A stretch of DNA of 64,000 nucleotides from Sulfitobacter sp. M05. GTDB taxonomy: Bacteria; Pseudomonadota; Alphaproteobacteria; Rhodobacterales; Rhodobacteraceae. The notes under the pieces are model-generated. The model was given only the letters and a program-made list of their open reading frames with translations, was not told the DNA's origin and made no database searches. The translations under genes were made by a program, and so were the position numbers. Shown piece by piece: positions 36,827 to 45,686 of the stretch. The stretch's first letter is position 1, and each line of letters starts with the position of its first letter. The stretch covers positions 868,001-932,000 of the forward strand of contig NZ_JABEDH010000001.1 in the NCBI RefSeq assembly GCF_029285175.1, read 5' to 3'.

Positions 36827-37906
36827 TCAGCCCCGGCGACGCCCCCCGGTGCGGCCTGCGCGGCCGCGGCCTTCCTGGCCGGCTTTGGGGGCAACTTTGT
36901 TAAACTTGATCCAGTCACTGCCATGGGGGTCGCGGTCGAAGAGAAAATTCGCCGCGCGGATCGCTTCCATCTCTTTGCCCGGACGCGGCAGGGTCGACCC
37001 CATGCCGAACAGCTGGACAAAGGCCTCATCGTCCATGCCCTCGGGCAGGACCACGCCAAGCGCTTCCAGCTCTGCTTTCTTCTCGGCAATCTTCTTGGCG
37101 TTGATCGGCAAAGCGACCGGATTCATAATCGCGCTTGTCATGCCTGCGCCCATCGCCATCGGCAAAAATGCGTTGTTGATGCCGTGCCGGTTTGGCAACC
37201 CAAAGCTGATGTTAGAGGCGCCACAGGTGGTGTTCACACCCAGTTCTTCGCGAAGGCGGCGCACCAGCGTAAACACCTGATGCCCTGCCGTTGCCATAGC
37301 GCCAATTGGCATAACCAGCGGGTCAACAACGATGTCATGCGCCGGGATGCCATGATCTGCGGCACGCTCGACAATCAGTTTGGCAACCGTAAAACGCACA
37401 TCCGGGTCTTCGGAAATGCCGGTATCGTCATTGGAAATCGCCACAACCGGTACATTGTACTTTTTGACCAGCGGCAGAACCATCTCAAGCCGTTCTTCTT
37501 CACCAGTGACCGAGTTCAACAGCGGACGCCCCTCGCAGGCCTGCAATCCAGCCTCAAGCGCGCCGGGGACAGAGCTGTCGATACACAGGGGCGTGTCGGT
37601 AACGGCCTGCACCCGTTTGATCATTTCGGGCATCAGCATCGGCTCGACAAAGTTGTTGTCGGCATAGCGTGGATCTTCGGCCATCTTGTTGGAGAAGACC
37701 GCGCCAGAGTTGACGTCCAGAACCGTGGCACCGGCGTTGGCCTGCGCAATGGCGTCAAACTCGACGCGGCTGAAATCATCGCGCTCCAGCTCCTCGGCAA
37801 GGATCTTGCGGCCCGTTGGATTGATCCGTTCGCCAATGACGCAGAACGGTTCATCAAAGCCGATGACGGCGGTTTTTGTTTTGGATTCGACGATAGTACG
37901 GGTCAT
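36827..37906 (-). CDS. Methyltetrahydrofolate:corrinoid methyltransferase (split MetH pterin-binding part)
   Basis: A 359-aa pterin-binding-fold protein. It opens with the family motif GERINPTGRK (about residues 25-34) and has TVLDVNSG, CIDSSVPGALEAGL and the NISFGLPNR segment found in the folate domain of MetH and in MeTr proteins. The Arg/Gly-rich tail (EGRGRAGRTGGRRRG) is unusual and resembles the N-terminal tail of the MttB protein at 914. In Phaeobacter a split methionine synthase uses such a protein with separate corrinoid and homocysteine parts. It follows the MTHF reductase gene, consistent with methyl-folate use. Confidence 0.85.
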   Translation of the reverse strand: MTRTIVESKTKTAVIGFDEPFCVIGERINPTGRKILAEELERDDFSRVEFDAIAQANAGATVLDVNSGAVFSNKMAEDPRYADNNFVEPMLMPEMIKRVQAVTDTPLCIDSSVPGALEAGLQACEGRPLLNSVTGEEERLEMVLPLVKKYNVPVVAISNDDTGISEDPDVRFTVAKLIVERAADHGIPAHDIVVDPLVMPIGAMATAGHQVFTLVRRLREELGVNTTCGASNISFGLPNRHGINNAFLPMAMGAGMTSAIMNPVALPINAKKIAEKKAELEALGVVLPEGMDDEAFVQLFGMGSTLPRPGKEMEAIRAANFLFDRDPHGSDWIKFNKVAPKAGQEGRGRAGRTGGRRRG

Positions 37907-37933
37907 TCAGAAGTCCTTAGACAGCAAGTTGCT

Positions 37934-38860
37934 TTAGGTGGCTGGTTTGGCAGGAACGGCAGAGGTGCCGCCATTTTCGATGGCCCAGTTGGCATTGGTC
38001 TTGATCCCGCCCAGCGGGAAGAAATGCACATGGGAGATATTGAAATCAGGGTTGGCAGCCTTGTGCAGCGCCAGTTCGTTGATCACATCCGTTGGTTCAT
38101 AGGGCAACAACAACTTGGTCACATCCATCGCCCGCTTTTGCAGGACTTTCAGGGACGGGCCGACGCCGCAGGCAATGGCGAATTTGATCAAGGTTTGCAA
38201 CTTGGCCGGGCCGGCGATGCCGATATGAACGGGCAGGGTGATACCCGCCTCGGTCAGGCTGTCCGCCCACTCGACAATCGGCTTGGCGTCAAAAGCGAAC
38301 TGCGTCGCGATGGCCATTTTCGCATCCGTACGCGTCTGGAAGTCGTTCTTCCATTTCAACGCGGCATCCACACCAGCCGTGCCCGTTGCGTCAATATCGC
38401 GGTTGCCTTCCGGGTGGCCCGCCACATGCAGACGCTCAAATCCGGCTTCGTCAAACAGACCGGTTTCCATGAGCTGCATCGAGTCGCTGAAATCACCATG
38501 TGGGGTCGTGACGCCACCGGCCAGCAACAGCGCCTGTTTCACATCGGCTTCGCCCTGATACATGGCGATCCAGTTGGCCAGTGTTGCGCGGTCTTTGATG
38601 ATCCGTGCCGGAAAATGCGGCATGACGGTATAGCCTTCCGCGTTCAGACGTTTGGCGGTTGCCACCATGTCCTCGATTGGCGTGCCTTCGATATGGGCAA
38701 CATAAACGCGTGTGCCAGCGGGCAGAAGGGCGGTGAAATCCTCGACCTTTTCGGCGGTGCGCGGCATCACCTCGATCGAATAATCCCGCAAAAGGGCTTC
38801 GACTTCGGCGGTCGGTGCGGTGGTGGTTGTTTCCTTGCGGCGGAAATTCAGCAATGCCAT
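37934..38860 (-). CDS. Methylenetetrahydrofolate reductase, divergent type
   Basis: A 308-aa protein with the MetF/MTHFR barrel outline: SIEVMPRTAEKVEDF (the place of the usual FEFFPPKT), VYVAHIEG, PHFPARIIKD and LLAGG. It would make 5-methyl-THF, the methyl donor for the product of the next gene. Sequence is distant from E. coli MetF, so cofactor use may differ. AAGGAC lies before the ATG at 38860; the upstream ATG at 38878 is part of that ribosome-binding site. Third-party function (methionine synthesis or methyl oxidation) depends on direction. Confidence 0.8.
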   Translation of the reverse strand: MALLNFRRKETTTTAPTAEVEALLRDYSIEVMPRTAEKVEDFTALLPAGTRVYVAHIEGTPIEDMVATAKRLNAEGYTVMPHFPARIIKDRATLANWIAMYQGEADVKQALLLAGGVTTPHGDFSDSMQLMETGLFDEAGFERLHVAGHPEGNRDIDATGTAGVDAALKWKNDFQTRTDAKMAIATQFAFDAKPIVEWADSLTEAGITLPVHIGIAGPAKLQTLIKFAIACGVGPSLKVLQKRAMDVTKLLLPYEPTDVINELALHKAANPDFNISHVHFFPLGGIKTNANWAIENGGTSAVPAKPAT

Positions 38861-38911
38861 GATCTTGTCCTTCAACATGCGGGGGTCACGTATCTTTCAG
38901 GTGTGGTGCAA

Positions 38912-39214
38912 TCAGGCTTGCGCCCGGCCTTCGTTATCAATCAGCGCCTTCAGACGCTCCTTGTCGTATTCTGTTTCGATGCGCAGCGCTTCGGCATCTG
39001 CCACCGCGTCGGCGTCACCCTCAACGGCATAGGGCTCGGCCTTTCGCCAGTCTGCCATATAGGCGTCACTGTCTTCAGCACCGATGCGCATGGCCACGCG
39101 GTCAATCGCCTGCTCGAACCTTTCGGGCAAAGGGCGTTTGGAACCACGGCGGCCTTTGCCGACGATGATCTGGGCGGGAATGTCGCGCCAGTACACTATT
39201 GTAACGTCCACCAT
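38912..39214 (-). CDS. Small conserved protein (PF13769 'virulence factor' type)
   Basis: A 100-aa acidic protein starting MVDVTIVYWRDIPAQIIVGK, which I recognise as the small family labelled virulence factor in Pfam; that label is historical and no function is known. It is the first gene of the one-carbon operon, followed by the reductase and the methyltransferase. The conserved linkage suggests a role with the folate/corrinoid methyl pathway. AAGGGG precedes the ATG. Confidence 0.75.
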   Translation of the reverse strand: MVDVTIVYWRDIPAQIIVGKGRRGSKRPLPERFEQAIDRVAMRIGAEDSDAYMADWRKAEPYAVEGDADAVADAEALRIETEYDKERLKALIDNEGRAQA

Positions 39215-39354
39215 TTGTTGATTCCCCTTGTTCCCTCACATCGGTCTAACCGGTGCGACAGTTTCGCCAACGCCGTTTTTCGACTTCACATGCGCTTTCC
39301 GCGACCCCTGCGGAAAACCATCTTCACTCTAGCCCCAGCAGTGCCCAAGCACGA

Positions 39355-39369
39355 GGGGGCCGCGCCCCC
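39355..39369. repeat. GC-rich extragenic palindrome, second copy
   Basis: GGGGGC-CGC-GCCCCC in the divergent spacer before ppx. On the minus strand it reads ATGGGGGCGCGGCCCCC, like ATGGGGGCCAGCCCCC at 759-774. Confidence 0.5.
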
Positions 39370-39498
39370 ATAATTCTCATGTTCATTGTGAGGTTGCACC
39401 GCGCAGGCCAGACGAAGATTTTTCACTCAAATCGGCGGGCAGGATACCTTGGCGCTTGCGCGGGGCGGATTGCGCGATTACTTTGAGGTCAACTCGAA

Positions 39499-40638
39499 AT
39501 GAAAGGCGCATTCACCATGGCGCCACAGCGTCCCAAAGGTGCGGGCGCGCTCGATAAGAACAGAAAGTCGGCTCTGAGCCCCGTGCCAGTTTCGCCAAGA
39601 TCGTCCGAGCTGTATGCGGCTCTCGATCTGGGCACAAATAGCTGCCGCATGTTGATCGCCCAACCCAAGGGAAGCGGTTTTCATGTGGTGGACAGCTTCT
39701 CGAAGTCCGTCCAATTGGGGGCGGGGCTTGAGAAATCCGGGCGTTTATCGCGCGGATCCATGACTCGTACCTTGCAAGCATTGCGGATTTGTCAGCAAAA
39801 GCTGCGCCGTAACAAGGTCAAACGAATGCGGCTGGTTGCAACCGAAGCCTGCCGGCGCGCCTTGAACGGTGCCGATTTCATGCGGCGTATCCAGCGGGAA
39901 ACCGGGCTGGTTCTGGATATCATCAAGCCCGAGGAAGAAGCCCAGCTGGCGGTAATTTCCTGCGCGCCACTGGTCAATCACAAGACAGAGAACCTGTTGG
40001 TGGTTGATATTGGCGGCGGCTCAACGGAACTGGTCTGGATCGACATTTCCAAAGTGCCGAAAAAAGACCGTGCCCAAAGCATCATGCGGCTGCATTCCGG
40101 CTTTCATCAGGCCAAGACGGAAATACCTGCGGCCAAGGTCGTGGACTGGATTTCCGTACCGCTGGGCGTGGCCACCCTGCGTGACCAGTTTGTCGATGTA
40201 GATGATGATGCGGCACGGTTTGCACTGATGAGCTGGTTTTTTGAAGAGAATTTGCAGGATTTCACCCCCTATCAGTCGGCCCAGCCGCAGGAACGGTTCC
40301 AGATTGTCGGCACTTCAGGCACAGTGACAACAGTTGCCGCTAGCCATTTGGGATTACGCCGCTATGACCGTACCAAAATCGACGGGCTGCGGATGACGTC
40401 GACACAGATTGACAAAGTGATCCATTCCTATCTGGCGATGGGGCCGGCGGGACGGCGCTCTGATCCGCGGATCGGATCGGACCGCGCGGCCCTGATCATG
40501 TCGGGGGCGGCGATCCTGCAAGCGTTGATGCGCTGTTGGCCGACCGACCGGCTCAGCGTGGCGGACCGTGGCCTGCGTGAGGGGCTGCTTTATGCCCAGA
40601 TGTCGGCGGATGGCGTATTGGAAGAAGGAACGTATTGA
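39499..40638 (+). CDS. Ppx/GppA family phosphatase (exopolyphosphatase)
   Basis: A 379-aa ASKHA-fold protein that hydrolyses polyphosphate or pppGpp. The phosphate-binding motifs [11 protein letters not shown] (about 43-53) and [12 protein letters not shown] are intact, and SGTVTT completes the site. The N-terminal 35 residues are basic and look disordered. ATG 39517 is an alternative start with AAAGG upstream. rlmE begins one base after the stop codon, so the two are cotranscribed. Confidence 0.9.
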   Translation: MKGAFTMAPQRPKGAGALDKNRKSALSPVPVSPRSSELYAALDLGTNSCRMLIAQPKGSGFHVVDSFSKSVQLGAGLEKSGRLSRGSMTRTLQALRICQQKLRRNKVKRMRLVATEACRRALNGADFMRRIQRETGLVLDIIKPEEEAQLAVISCAPLVNHKTENLLVVDIGGGSTELVWIDISKVPKKDRAQSIMRLHSGFHQAKTEIPAAKVVDWISVPLGVATLRDQFVDVDDDAARFALMSWFFEENLQDFTPYQSAQPQERFQIVGTSGTVTTVAASHLGLRRYDRTKIDGLRMTSTQIDKVIHSYLAMGPAGRRSDPRIGSDRAALIMSGAAILQALMRCWPTDRLSVADRGLREGLLYAQMSADGVLEEGTY

Positions 40639-40639
40639 G

Positions 40640-41410
40640 ATGGCCAAGACACCAACAAGCGGCGGCGGCGCGGGCAAAACCCCAACCGGCAAGAAAACCC
40701 CGACCGGCAAGAACACCTCGGGACGGGGCCAGCGTGACCTGAAAGTCAAAGTCAAATCCGCCCGCGGACGCACCACCAGTTCGACCCGCTGGTTGCAGCG
40801 CCAGTTGAACGATCCCTATGTGAAACGCGCCCAGGCCGAAGGCTATCGTGGGCGCGCGGCCTATAAGATTATGGAGCTTGACGACAAGTTTCGTTTCCTT
40901 GTGCCGGGCGCGCGAATTGTCGATCTGGGGGCGGCGCCGGGGGGCTGGTGTCAGGTGGCGGTGAAACGCTCTAATGTTCTTGGGGAACGCGGCGGCAAGG
41001 CCGTGGGCACAATCCTTGGTGTCGACCTGCAAGAGATGGAGCCGATTGCCGGCTGCGACCTGCACGTGCTGGATTTTATGGATGAGGGCGCAGACGATCA
41101 GGTTAAGGAATGGCTTGGCGGCATGGCTGATGTGGTGATGTCGGATATGGCGGCCTCTTCTTCGGGACACAAAAAGACCGATCACCTCAAGATCATGGCG
41201 CTTTGCGAGGCGGCGGCCTATTTTGCCTTTGATGTCTTGGAAGAGGGCGGCACCTTTGTTGCCAAAGTGCTGGCCGGTGGGGCCGAGGCGGAATTGCAAA
41301 AACTGCTCAAGCAGCGTTTCACCAAGGTGCATAATGTGAAACCCCCAGCCAGCCGGTCGGACAGCTCCGAGAAATTCGTTGTCGCCTTGGGGTTCAAAGG
41401 CAACGACTAA
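40640..41410 (+). CDS. rlmE: 23S rRNA (uridine-2'-O)-methyltransferase RlmE
   Basis: FtsJ-family enzyme that methylates U2552 in the ribosomal A loop. The 256-aa protein has a Lys/Gly/Thr-rich N-terminal extension (residues 1-40), then the methyltransferase domain with SAM motif [12 protein letters not shown], and the K-D-K-E tetrad elements (YKIMELD, MSDMA, FVAKVL and SSEKFVV). ATG 40640 is decided by position directly after ppx. The basic tail may help rRNA binding. Confidence 0.94.
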   Translation: MAKTPTSGGGAGKTPTGKKTPTGKNTSGRGQRDLKVKVKSARGRTTSSTRWLQRQLNDPYVKRAQAEGYRGRAAYKIMELDDKFRFLVPGARIVDLGAAPGGWCQVAVKRSNVLGERGGKAVGTILGVDLQEMEPIAGCDLHVLDFMDEGADDQVKEWLGGMADVVMSDMAASSSGHKKTDHLKIMALCEAAAYFAFDVLEEGGTFVAKVLAGGAEAELQKLLKQRFTKVHNVKPPASRSDSSEKFVVALGFKGND

Positions 41411-41738
41411 AGCAACCGGCAGTGTTTCGGCAGCGGTAGCTTTCCTGTGTATCCTCTGATTGCTTCAGCCGCTCTTTGTGATTGGCCATTTGATGAGCAA
41501 AGTGTTCGGCCTTTAACCTGAAGTATTTTGTATCCCCGATGTCCCGAGAACGCGCAGCGTGGTAGGGTATAGGGGATCCATGTTTAACGTCGGGCGCCCT
41601 GATCAATCCGGCGTGGCAGTTTGCGCCATTACCGGCAACATGCCACCGGCAGATTTCATCTGGCCTTAATGTGTTTGTACCTAGTCTAGAAATACCGGCG
41701 CAGACGCACGGCTCTTTTCTCAGACCACAGGAGCAGAT
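41411..41738. other. Gap without recognisable gene
   Basis: 328 bp between rlmE and the PDC-like gene. A 189-aa minus-strand frame runs through it but half of that frame is antisense to the next gene and it has cysteine-rich random composition. No tRNA, terminator or family was recognised. Confidence 0.6.
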
Positions 41739-42308
41739 ATGTTCAGATCCCCCCTTGCCGCACTTAGCGTTCTTTTGGCCCCGATGGCCCAGGCCGCCGA
41801 TGTGCCCCCGGCAATGTCGCGGTACATCTATGATGATCTGATGAGGTGGATCAATCACACACAGATTGTGCAAGCCATCACAGACCAGAACAGGCGGACC
41901 GACGGATTGAGCAGGGAGCAGATCATCGCGCAGGATGCCGTCTGGCGCGATGAGGTCGGTCACGAAAATGGACCCTTGGTCGATACCGTAATGAATGCGC
42001 CGCTATCCGCATTTCTGCGCAGGCATCAACACCGATCCGACGGGCGGATCATCGAGGTATTTGTGATGGATCACCGTGGGCTGAACGTTGCCGCCAGCAC
42101 AGTGACCCAAAATTATTGGCAGGGTGACAACACCCAATTCAAACAGACCTATGACATGGGAAGCGGCGCGGTATTTATCGACGAGATAAGCTTCGATGAA
42201 AGCACACAAACCTATCAGGGACGAGTTTCATTTGCCGTGACTGATCCGACCACTGGTGATGTGATCGGTGCCATTACTGTTGCCCTAGATGCAGGGGCGT
42301 TTTCATAG
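41739..42308 (+). CDS. Periplasmic PDC/Cache-like protein
   Basis: A 189-aa protein with a cleavable signal peptide (cleavage likely after AQA, residue 19). The mature part looks like a single PDC/Cache-type ligand-binding fold: EVFVMDHRGLNVAASTVTQ, NYWQGDNTQFKQTYDMG and a closing SFAVTDPTTGDVIGAITVAL, the pattern seen in extracellular sensor domains. No transmembrane or signalling domain follows, so it would be a free periplasmic sensor domain. CAGGAG precedes the ATG. Ligand unknown. Confidence 0.7.
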   Translation: MFRSPLAALSVLLAPMAQAADVPPAMSRYIYDDLMRWINHTQIVQAITDQNRRTDGLSREQIIAQDAVWRDEVGHENGPLVDTVMNAPLSAFLRRHQHRSDGRIIEVFVMDHRGLNVAASTVTQNYWQGDNTQFKQTYDMGSGAVFIDEISFDESTQTYQGRVSFAVTDPTTGDVIGAITVALDAGAFS

Positions 42309-42389
42309 ATTTAGGTGCCATCACCCTGCGATATCAGCGAAAAATCTGCCAAACTGTGGGGTAAATATAATGTTTCATACGTCCAAACG

Positions 42390-42437
42390 AAAAAGGGCGG
42401 GGCGCTGCCATCGGTCGTTACCGGCATCGCCCCGCCC
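42390..42437 (-). terminator. Strong intrinsic terminator of Pro-rich protein gene
   Basis: GGGCGGGGCG (42395-42404) pairs perfectly with CGCCCCGCCC (42428-42437), with a further inner stem CGGT-CGTT-ACCG. On the minus strand it is followed by TTTTTCG. It lies about 55 bp after the stop codon. Confidence 0.88.
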
Positions 42438-42492
42438 TCGGGATTGGTAAGGTGGCACCGCAGAATAACGCATTCCACAGCACCTTTACTGG

Positions 42493-43071
42493 TTAACGGT
42501 CGGTACAACCCTTGGTTCCCGGATAACACGTCGGCACTGCTGAACGGCGCTGAATTACACGGCGTTTTTTTTGCACCTTCTTGACCCGCTTCTTTTGCGG
42601 ATGCTTCATCATCTGCTGATATGTGACCGAGCGGTTCGGCTTGCCACAGCTGATTGTGCCGGAAATGGTCACAGGCTGAAGACCAGCAGGGCAATAATTT
42701 GACCGCGTGGGCACCGGATAGGTGTTCAACTTAGACGGCGGCACATAGACTGGCACGGTGGTCTTGGTTGGCGTCCGAGGTGTTTTTGTACGGTCACCGG
42801 TTTTTTCGCTTTCATCATCAGTGCTTCTGTCCCGATCATCAATGATGACAGGCGGCTCTGGTCTTGGCGGTTCCGGATCGGGGTCCGGCGTCGGTGGCTC
42901 GGGATCAGGTGTCGGTGGTTCGGGATCGGGTGTGGGGGGCTCTGGATCAGGCGGCTGTGAAACCGGATCATCACCGGAGACGTCATCCGGACTAATGGCC
43001 GCCGCCGACATCGGCAGCAAGCACAACAGGGACAGTGCCCCGATTGAAACCGTGCGGTTAAGGAAAAACAT
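42493..43071 (-). CDS. Secreted Pro-rich repeat protein
   Basis: A 192-aa protein with a signal peptide (residues 1-25, ending AAA). Residues 41-74 are a PDPEPPT repeat region, followed by an acidic linker, a Thr/Pro-rich part, a Cys-containing module (YCPAGLQPVTISGTISCGK) and a very basic stretch (KKRVKKVQKKRRVIQRR) before the last two Cys. Such Pro-rich rods often span or attach to the cell wall, but I recognise no family. It has its own terminator. Confidence 0.75.
   Translation of the reverse strand: MFFLNRTVSIGALSLLCLLPMSAAAISPDDVSGDDPVSQPPDPEPPTPDPEPPTPDPEPPTPDPDPEPPRPEPPVIIDDRDRSTDDESEKTGDRTKTPRTPTKTTVPVYVPPSKLNTYPVPTRSNYCPAGLQPVTISGTISCGKPNRSVTYQQMMKHPQKKRVKKVQKKRRVIQRRSAVPTCYPGTKGCTDR
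42850..42951 (-). repeat. In-frame tandem repeat coding for PDPEPPT units
   Basis: Imperfect 21-nt repeats of the type GGTGGCTCGGGATCAGGTGTC on the plus strand, coding for PDPEPPT units. The copies differ mainly at third codon positions, which is consistent with selection on the protein. Length may vary among strains by slippage. Confidence 0.8.
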
Positions 43072-43306
43072 GTTAGCGTTCTCGCTTTTTTATCTGCTCA
43101 TTTATCATAAAATCATGCCTTTTCTGGCCCGCCATGTCCAGATTTCAAAGCTATTTCCTGTGTTTTTTAAGTAGATTTGCAACAAAAATGCCCCATAGGT
43201 TGAGGTATTTGGCATAACTTCCCCCACATATCGGGGGATCGCATAACGCGCCCTCCGCCTCGCACAGCGGTGTGTGAACGTGAGCGCAAGGGCCGAGAAA
43301 CACCAG

Positions 43307-43564
43307 TCAATGATCGGACGTCCGAAATCTGCGCAAGGAAAATGCGGAGCCCTTTGGCGCATTACCACACTCAGACCCGCGCGCACCTTTCAATGACGCG
43401 ACGCCACGCGCGACAAACAGAGCGGCCTCTTCCCGCTCAAGATAGCGCGCGGCAACTGCCCCGTTTCTAAAGGCATTCGGCGGCTGTACCGCAGGATCAC
43501 CCTGCCGCAGCAAGTCAAACATCTTCCGATATCGGCTGGCATTATCCGGCTCTAACTTGGCCAT
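43307..43564 (-). CDS. Small hypothetical protein
   Basis: An 85-aa frame starting MAKLEPDNASRYRKMFDLL, with an AAAAGGGG ribosome-binding site 7 nt before the ATG and Roseobacter-like codon use. The first 55 residues look like a helical domain; the rest is basic and low in structure. No family recognised. A chance ORF remains possible. Confidence 0.4.
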   Translation of the reverse strand: MAKLEPDNASRYRKMFDLLRQGDPAVQPPNAFRNGAVAARYLEREEAALFVARGVASLKGARGSECGNAPKGSAFSLRRFRTSDH

Positions 43565-43890
43565 TTCGACCCCTTTTCAAAGAACACCCCAGCCAGATAC
43601 CGCAGGAATAGGGCATCAAGACGGCACGCAATGGGCGATACGGCGGTGGTACCGTAAACCGAACCATGCGCCCCTATTTGGGCTGGGGTGCAAATCTTCA
43701 CCCTTTGAGTGCTAAAAGCCGCGGAGGCGTCACAGCCATGAGACCTTGGCGGCAACCGGGCTTTCACCGAAATGCAACAAAAGACTGCAAAGGCAAGATC
43801 GACACAGCGGGCCTGAACCGGTGGTCATTTCGCCATTAGCCTTGAAAACCAACGTCATCGCTCTCTAGTATCATTGATTACACAAAAGGC
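43565..43890. other. Gap before Na/Pi cotransporter gene
   Basis: 326 bp with only short, poorly supported frames. It must hold the promoters of the two flanking divergent genes; no clear motif was seen. Confidence 0.5.
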
Positions 43891-45555
43891 TTGGAACATT
43901 TGAACGAACCACATCTTATCGAGTTCCTGTTGAACATTGCAGGTGCTGCGGCCCTGCTGATCTGGGCAGTGCGTCTTGTGCGCACCGGTGTGGAACGTGG
44001 CTTTGCCAACCAGCTCAGGACATGGCTCAGACATTCGGCGGATAATCGGTTTCTTGCAGCGGGATCGGGGCTTGTCGCCGCTGTCTTTTTGCAAAGTTCC
44101 ACGGCGGTTGCCGTTCTGGCCTCGAATTTCGTTGCCAAAGGCGGGCTGACGGCGGCCACCGGCCTTGCCATCCTGCTGGGCGCGGATGTGGGATCGGCTT
44201 TGGTGTCGCAATTGTTGCTGGTGCGCCAATCCTTCTTTATCCCCTTGCTGTTATTGCTTGGGGTTTCCATGTTTTTGCGATCGGGCAATGACAACATGCG
44301 TCAGGTTGGGCGAATCCTGATCGGACTGGCATTGATCTTTGTGTCACTGGATATGATCCGCGCCGCGACTGGTCCGATGGTGGCCAATCCGGGAACACAG
44401 GTGGTGATGGCCTATCTGGGCCGCGACCTGTTGACCGCCTTTGTGATCGGCGCAGGGTTTGCCTGGATTGTGCATTCAAGCGTCGCGGCTGTCTTGCTGT
44501 TTGTGACCCTCGCCGGTCAGGGCATCCTGCCCGTATCGGCAGCGGCAGCAATGATCCTTGGGGCCAATCTCGGAGGGGCCTGCATCGCCTATGTGCTGAC
44601 CCTGTCTGCGCCGGTCAATGCGCGTCACATGGTTGTCGGCAACCTTGCCTTACGTGGCGGCGGAGCCTTGATCGCGGCCCTGATTGTCAGTTTTCAACCG
44701 GAAGCATTGGGGTTTCTGGGGGGCGGTCCGGCGCGACAGGCAATCAATCTGCATCTGGCTTTCAACCTTATCATCGCCATTCTCGCCTTGCCCTTTGTCA
44801 GCAATTTCACCCGCGCTGTTGCCGGTATGATGCCGGATAAATCAACCGCCTCGCTGAGCCTTGACGCCGGCAGCGCCCTTGACCCTGCCGCACTTGCGCG
44901 CCCGGGCCGCGGGCTTGACTGTGCCGCGCGCGAACTTCTGGACATGGGACAGCGGATCGAAAAAATGTTGATTGCGGTTGAACCCCTGTATGACAACTGG
45001 AACGCACCCGGGGCACTGGCGATTGAGGAGCAGGATCGGATCATCAAAAAGATGCACCTTGAGGTCAAACTGTATCTGGCAAAGCTGGGCCAGCAGGGGT
45101 TGGACGAAGCACTCAGCCGGCGGTCGATGGACCTTGCATCGATTTCAACCAGTCTTGATGCCGCCTCTGACGCGATCACCCGAACGATGTTGGACCTGAC
45201 CCAGCGTATGCACGCCCAAGGTGTCAGCTTTTCACCGAAAGGACGTCAGGAAATCGGGGATTTTGCCGATCGTGTGCAAGGCAATGTGCAGCTGGCCTTG
45301 AACGTCATGTTGAACCAGAACCCCGCCGAGGCACGTGAACTGGTGGCCGCGAAAGAAAAGGTCCGCCGCGTTGAGCAAAAGCTGCAACGGCATCATCTGG
45401 AACGGCTGCGCGAGGGACGGGTCGAGAGCATCGAGACCAGCAATATCCATCAGGAAACCCTGCGCGCCCTGAAACAGATTAACACGTCGTTTTCAATGGT
45501 CGGCTATCCGATCCTCGCAAAGTCAGGTGATTTGCTGAAAAGCCGGCTGACTTAG
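43891..45555 (+). CDS. Na/Pi cotransporter family protein with PhoU-like tail
   Basis: A 554-aa inner-membrane protein of the PNaS family. The two inverted-repeat signature motifs are QSSTAVAVLA (about 68-77) and HSSVAAVLL (about 191-199). Eight to nine helices precede a cytoplasmic C-terminal region (about 340-554) made of PhoU-like helices (REARELV, EEQDRIIKKMHLEVK). It probably exports or imports phosphate with Na+. The start is TTG (MEHLNEPHL), with a second TTG at 43900, so the exact start is uncertain. Confidence 0.88.
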   Translation: MEHLNEPHLIEFLLNIAGAAALLIWAVRLVRTGVERGFANQLRTWLRHSADNRFLAAGSGLVAAVFLQSSTAVAVLASNFVAKGGLTAATGLAILLGADVGSALVSQLLLVRQSFFIPLLLLLGVSMFLRSGNDNMRQVGRILIGLALIFVSLDMIRAATGPMVANPGTQVVMAYLGRDLLTAFVIGAGFAWIVHSSVAAVLLFVTLAGQGILPVSAAAAMILGANLGGACIAYVLTLSAPVNARHMVVGNLALRGGGALIAALIVSFQPEALGFLGGGPARQAINLHLAFNLIIAILALPFVSNFTRAVAGMMPDKSTASLSLDAGSALDPAALARPGRGLDCAARELLDMGQRIEKMLIAVEPLYDNWNAPGALAIEEQDRIIKKMHLEVKLYLAKLGQQGLDEALSRRSMDLASISTSLDAASDAITRTMLDLTQRMHAQGVSFSPKGRQEIGDFADRVQGNVQLALNVMLNQNPAEARELVAAKEKVRRVEQKLQRHHLERLREGRVESIETSNIHQETLRALKQINTSFSMVGYPILAKSGDLLKSRLT

Positions 45556-45686
45556 GATCAAGACCTATTGATCCTGCCCCAAGGCTCATCCCCGACAAGC
45601 GACGCGAAAGTGATCGTTTCCCGCCCGCGACGGCTTGGAACGGACGAAATTGCCGTCTAGTCTGGGTTCAAATGAAAGGAACATTC

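Noticed and set aside
36722-39373. 883-aa plus-strand open frame
   Set aside because: It is antisense to three well-supported minus-strand genes of the one-carbon operon; long antisense frames are common at this GC content.
39215-39498. SAM, SAH or cobalamin riboswitch before the one-carbon operon
   Set aside because: I looked for the conserved cores of these classes by eye and found none; only a GC-rich palindrome is present. A covariance-model search would settle it.
41394-41963. 189-aa minus-strand frame
   Set aside because: Half of it is antisense to the PDC-like gene and the rest has random composition with no ribosome-binding site.
42850-42951. Tandem repeats as a CRISPR array
   Set aside because: Repeats are contiguous 21-nt units without spacers and are in frame with the Pro-rich protein.
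43552-43767. 71-aa minus-strand frame
   Set aside because: No ribosome-binding site, no recognisable domain, overlaps the better-supported 85-aa frame.
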